Below are positions 4,655 through 5,203 of a stretch of 5,203 bases of DNA, piece by piece (position 1 is the stretch's first letter; each line of letters opens with the position of its first letter). The translations under genes and the position numbers were made by a program. A model generated the notes under the pieces. That model did no database searches. It saw only the letters and a list, made by a program, of their open reading frames with translations, and had not been told where the DNA came from. This DNA comes from Nitrospira sp. UBA6909 (GTDB lineage: Bacteria > Nitrospirota > Nitrospiria > Nitrospirales > Nitrospiraceae). The stretch is taken from NCBI GenBank assembly GCA_002451055.1, contig DKBD01000128.1:9980-15182 (forward strand), read 5' to 3'.

Positions 4655-5203
4655 GTGAACCTAGTGGGACCTGCTGAGGAGTTCGAGCAAGAAGCCAGGC
4701 GGCGTGGGTTCCGTCGGATCGCCGGCGTCGATGAGGCTGGGCGCGGCCCTTTAGCCGGCCCAGTTGTCGCGGCGGCGATCATTTTGCCGGTCCATGCCGG
4801 GCTGGCGGGAGTCGATGACTCCAAACAGCTGTCTGAAGACGAGCGGGAACGGCTGTATTGTGTCATTCTGGAAAAAGCGGTGGGTGTGGGGATCGGGTCG
4901 GCTGATGCCCGCGAGATCGACTCCCTCAATATTTTGGAGGCCACCCGCCTGGCCATGTCCCGGGCCATCGACGACTTGGCTCCTTCTCCGGATTATGTGT
5001 TGACGGATGCCATTACCCTTCCAGCTGTCCGTGTTCCGCTGCGTCCTATCATCAAGGGTGACGCGCTTTCTCTCTCGATCGCCGCTGCGTCGATCATCGC
5101 CAAGGTGACGCGTGACCATTTGATGGCGGCATACCACGAAACGTTCCCGCAGTACAATTTTCTGTCGCATAAGGGGTATGGCACGGCGGAGCATCTGCGG
5201 ATG
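4655..5203 (+). CDS. rnhB: ribonuclease HII (3' end outside window)
   Basis: RNase HII cuts the RNA strand of RNA-DNA hybrids and starts removal of single ribonucleotides from DNA. The frame is open to the last base, giving 183 residues from GTG 4655, so roughly the last 20-40 of the usual 200-220 are missing. Numbered from that start, IAGVDEAGRGPLAGPVV at 22-38 holds catalytic Asp26 and Glu27 and the GRG motif that reads the RNA-DNA junction. Asp118 lies in VLTDAITLP and Asp136 in IIKGDALS, with the same 18-residue spacing as Asp108 and Asp126 of E. coli. AAASIIAKVTRD (143-154) and HKGYGT (172-177, with Tyr175) complete the family pattern. The start is uncertain: GTG 4655 has AAGGGA 12 bases upstream, GTG 4664 would give a shorter N-terminus, and GTG 4619 lies inside the hairpin. 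Stop TAA at 4595 limits the frame. The 68-base gap from rplS suggests the same transcript or partial read-through. Confidence 0.95.
   Translation, partial: MNLVGPAEEFEQEARRRGFRRIAGVDEAGRGPLAGPVVAAAIILPVHAGLAGVDDSKQLSEDERERLYCVILEKAVGVGIGSADAREIDSLNILEATRLAMSRAIDDLAPSPDYVLTDAITLPAVRVPLRPIIKGDALSLSIAAASIIAKVTRDHLMAAYHETFPQYNFLSHKGYGTAEHLRM

Noticed and set aside
4609..5194. Overlapping minus-strand frames opposite rnhB (119 and 147 residues)
   Set aside because: The plus strand encodes all RNase HII motifs in order; the minus frames have Arg/Ser/Pro-rich shadow composition and no family signature.
1..5203. Mobile elements, CRISPR arrays, tRNA or rRNA genes
   Set aside because: No direct-repeat arrays, terminal repeats, transposase motifs or cloverleaf patterns were seen; gene content is uniformly housekeeping.

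Overview
The window is a conserved housekeeping segment of a moderately GC-rich bacterial chromosome. It carries the end of uvrB, a small membrane-protein gene on the opposite strand, then a rightward series ffh - rpsP - rimM - trmD - rplS - rnhB. The order rpsP-rimM-trmD-rplS without an intervening KH-domain gene, with ffh just upstream and rnhB just downstream, occurs in Proteobacteria and some other Gram-negative phyla. The DUF4321-like membrane protein and the general look of the proteins make Nitrospirota (Nitrospira-like) my best guess. That is an inference from protein style only, since no taxonomic marker search could be run.

Layout. 1-615 is the 3' end of uvrB (nucleotide excision repair). 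620-880, on the minus strand and convergent with uvrB (4 bases between the stops), encodes an 86-residue two-segment membrane protein. 881-1114 is a divergent control region with a plausible sigma-70-type promoter in each direction. The two -35 boxes form the outer arms of a nested dyad symmetry, and a T-rich ffh leader without a Shine-Dalgarno site follows. 1115-2461 is ffh, the SRP GTPase. 2462-2564 is a 103-base spacer holding a perfect 8-bp hairpin and a possible 22-codon mini-ORF, followed by the strong ribosome binding site of rpsP. 2565-4586 is a compact operon (rpsP, rimM, trmD, rplS) with gaps of 16, 1 and 4 bases. 4587-4654 holds an imperfect hairpin, and rnhB runs off the right edge.

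How the genes work together. The right-hand block is about making and using ribosomes: S16 is assembled into the 30S subunit with the help of RimM, L19 sits at the subunit interface of the 50S, TrmD makes m1G37 in tRNAs to hold the reading frame, and Ffh delivers nascent membrane and secreted proteins to the membrane. UvrB and RNase HII deal with DNA lesions and with ribonucleotides in DNA. Ribosome binding site strength differs sharply along the operon: strong for the two ribosomal proteins, absent for rimM. This fits the unequal output known for the equivalent E. coli operon.

I found no exotic accessory system, mobile element, CRISPR array, tRNA or rRNA. The points most worth checking are two substitutions in the nucleotide-binding motifs of Ffh (DTGGR for DTAGR, TKVE for TKxD), a Glu at the position of the TrmD catalytic Asp, the symmetric divergent promoter region, and the structured spacer between ffh and rpsP.
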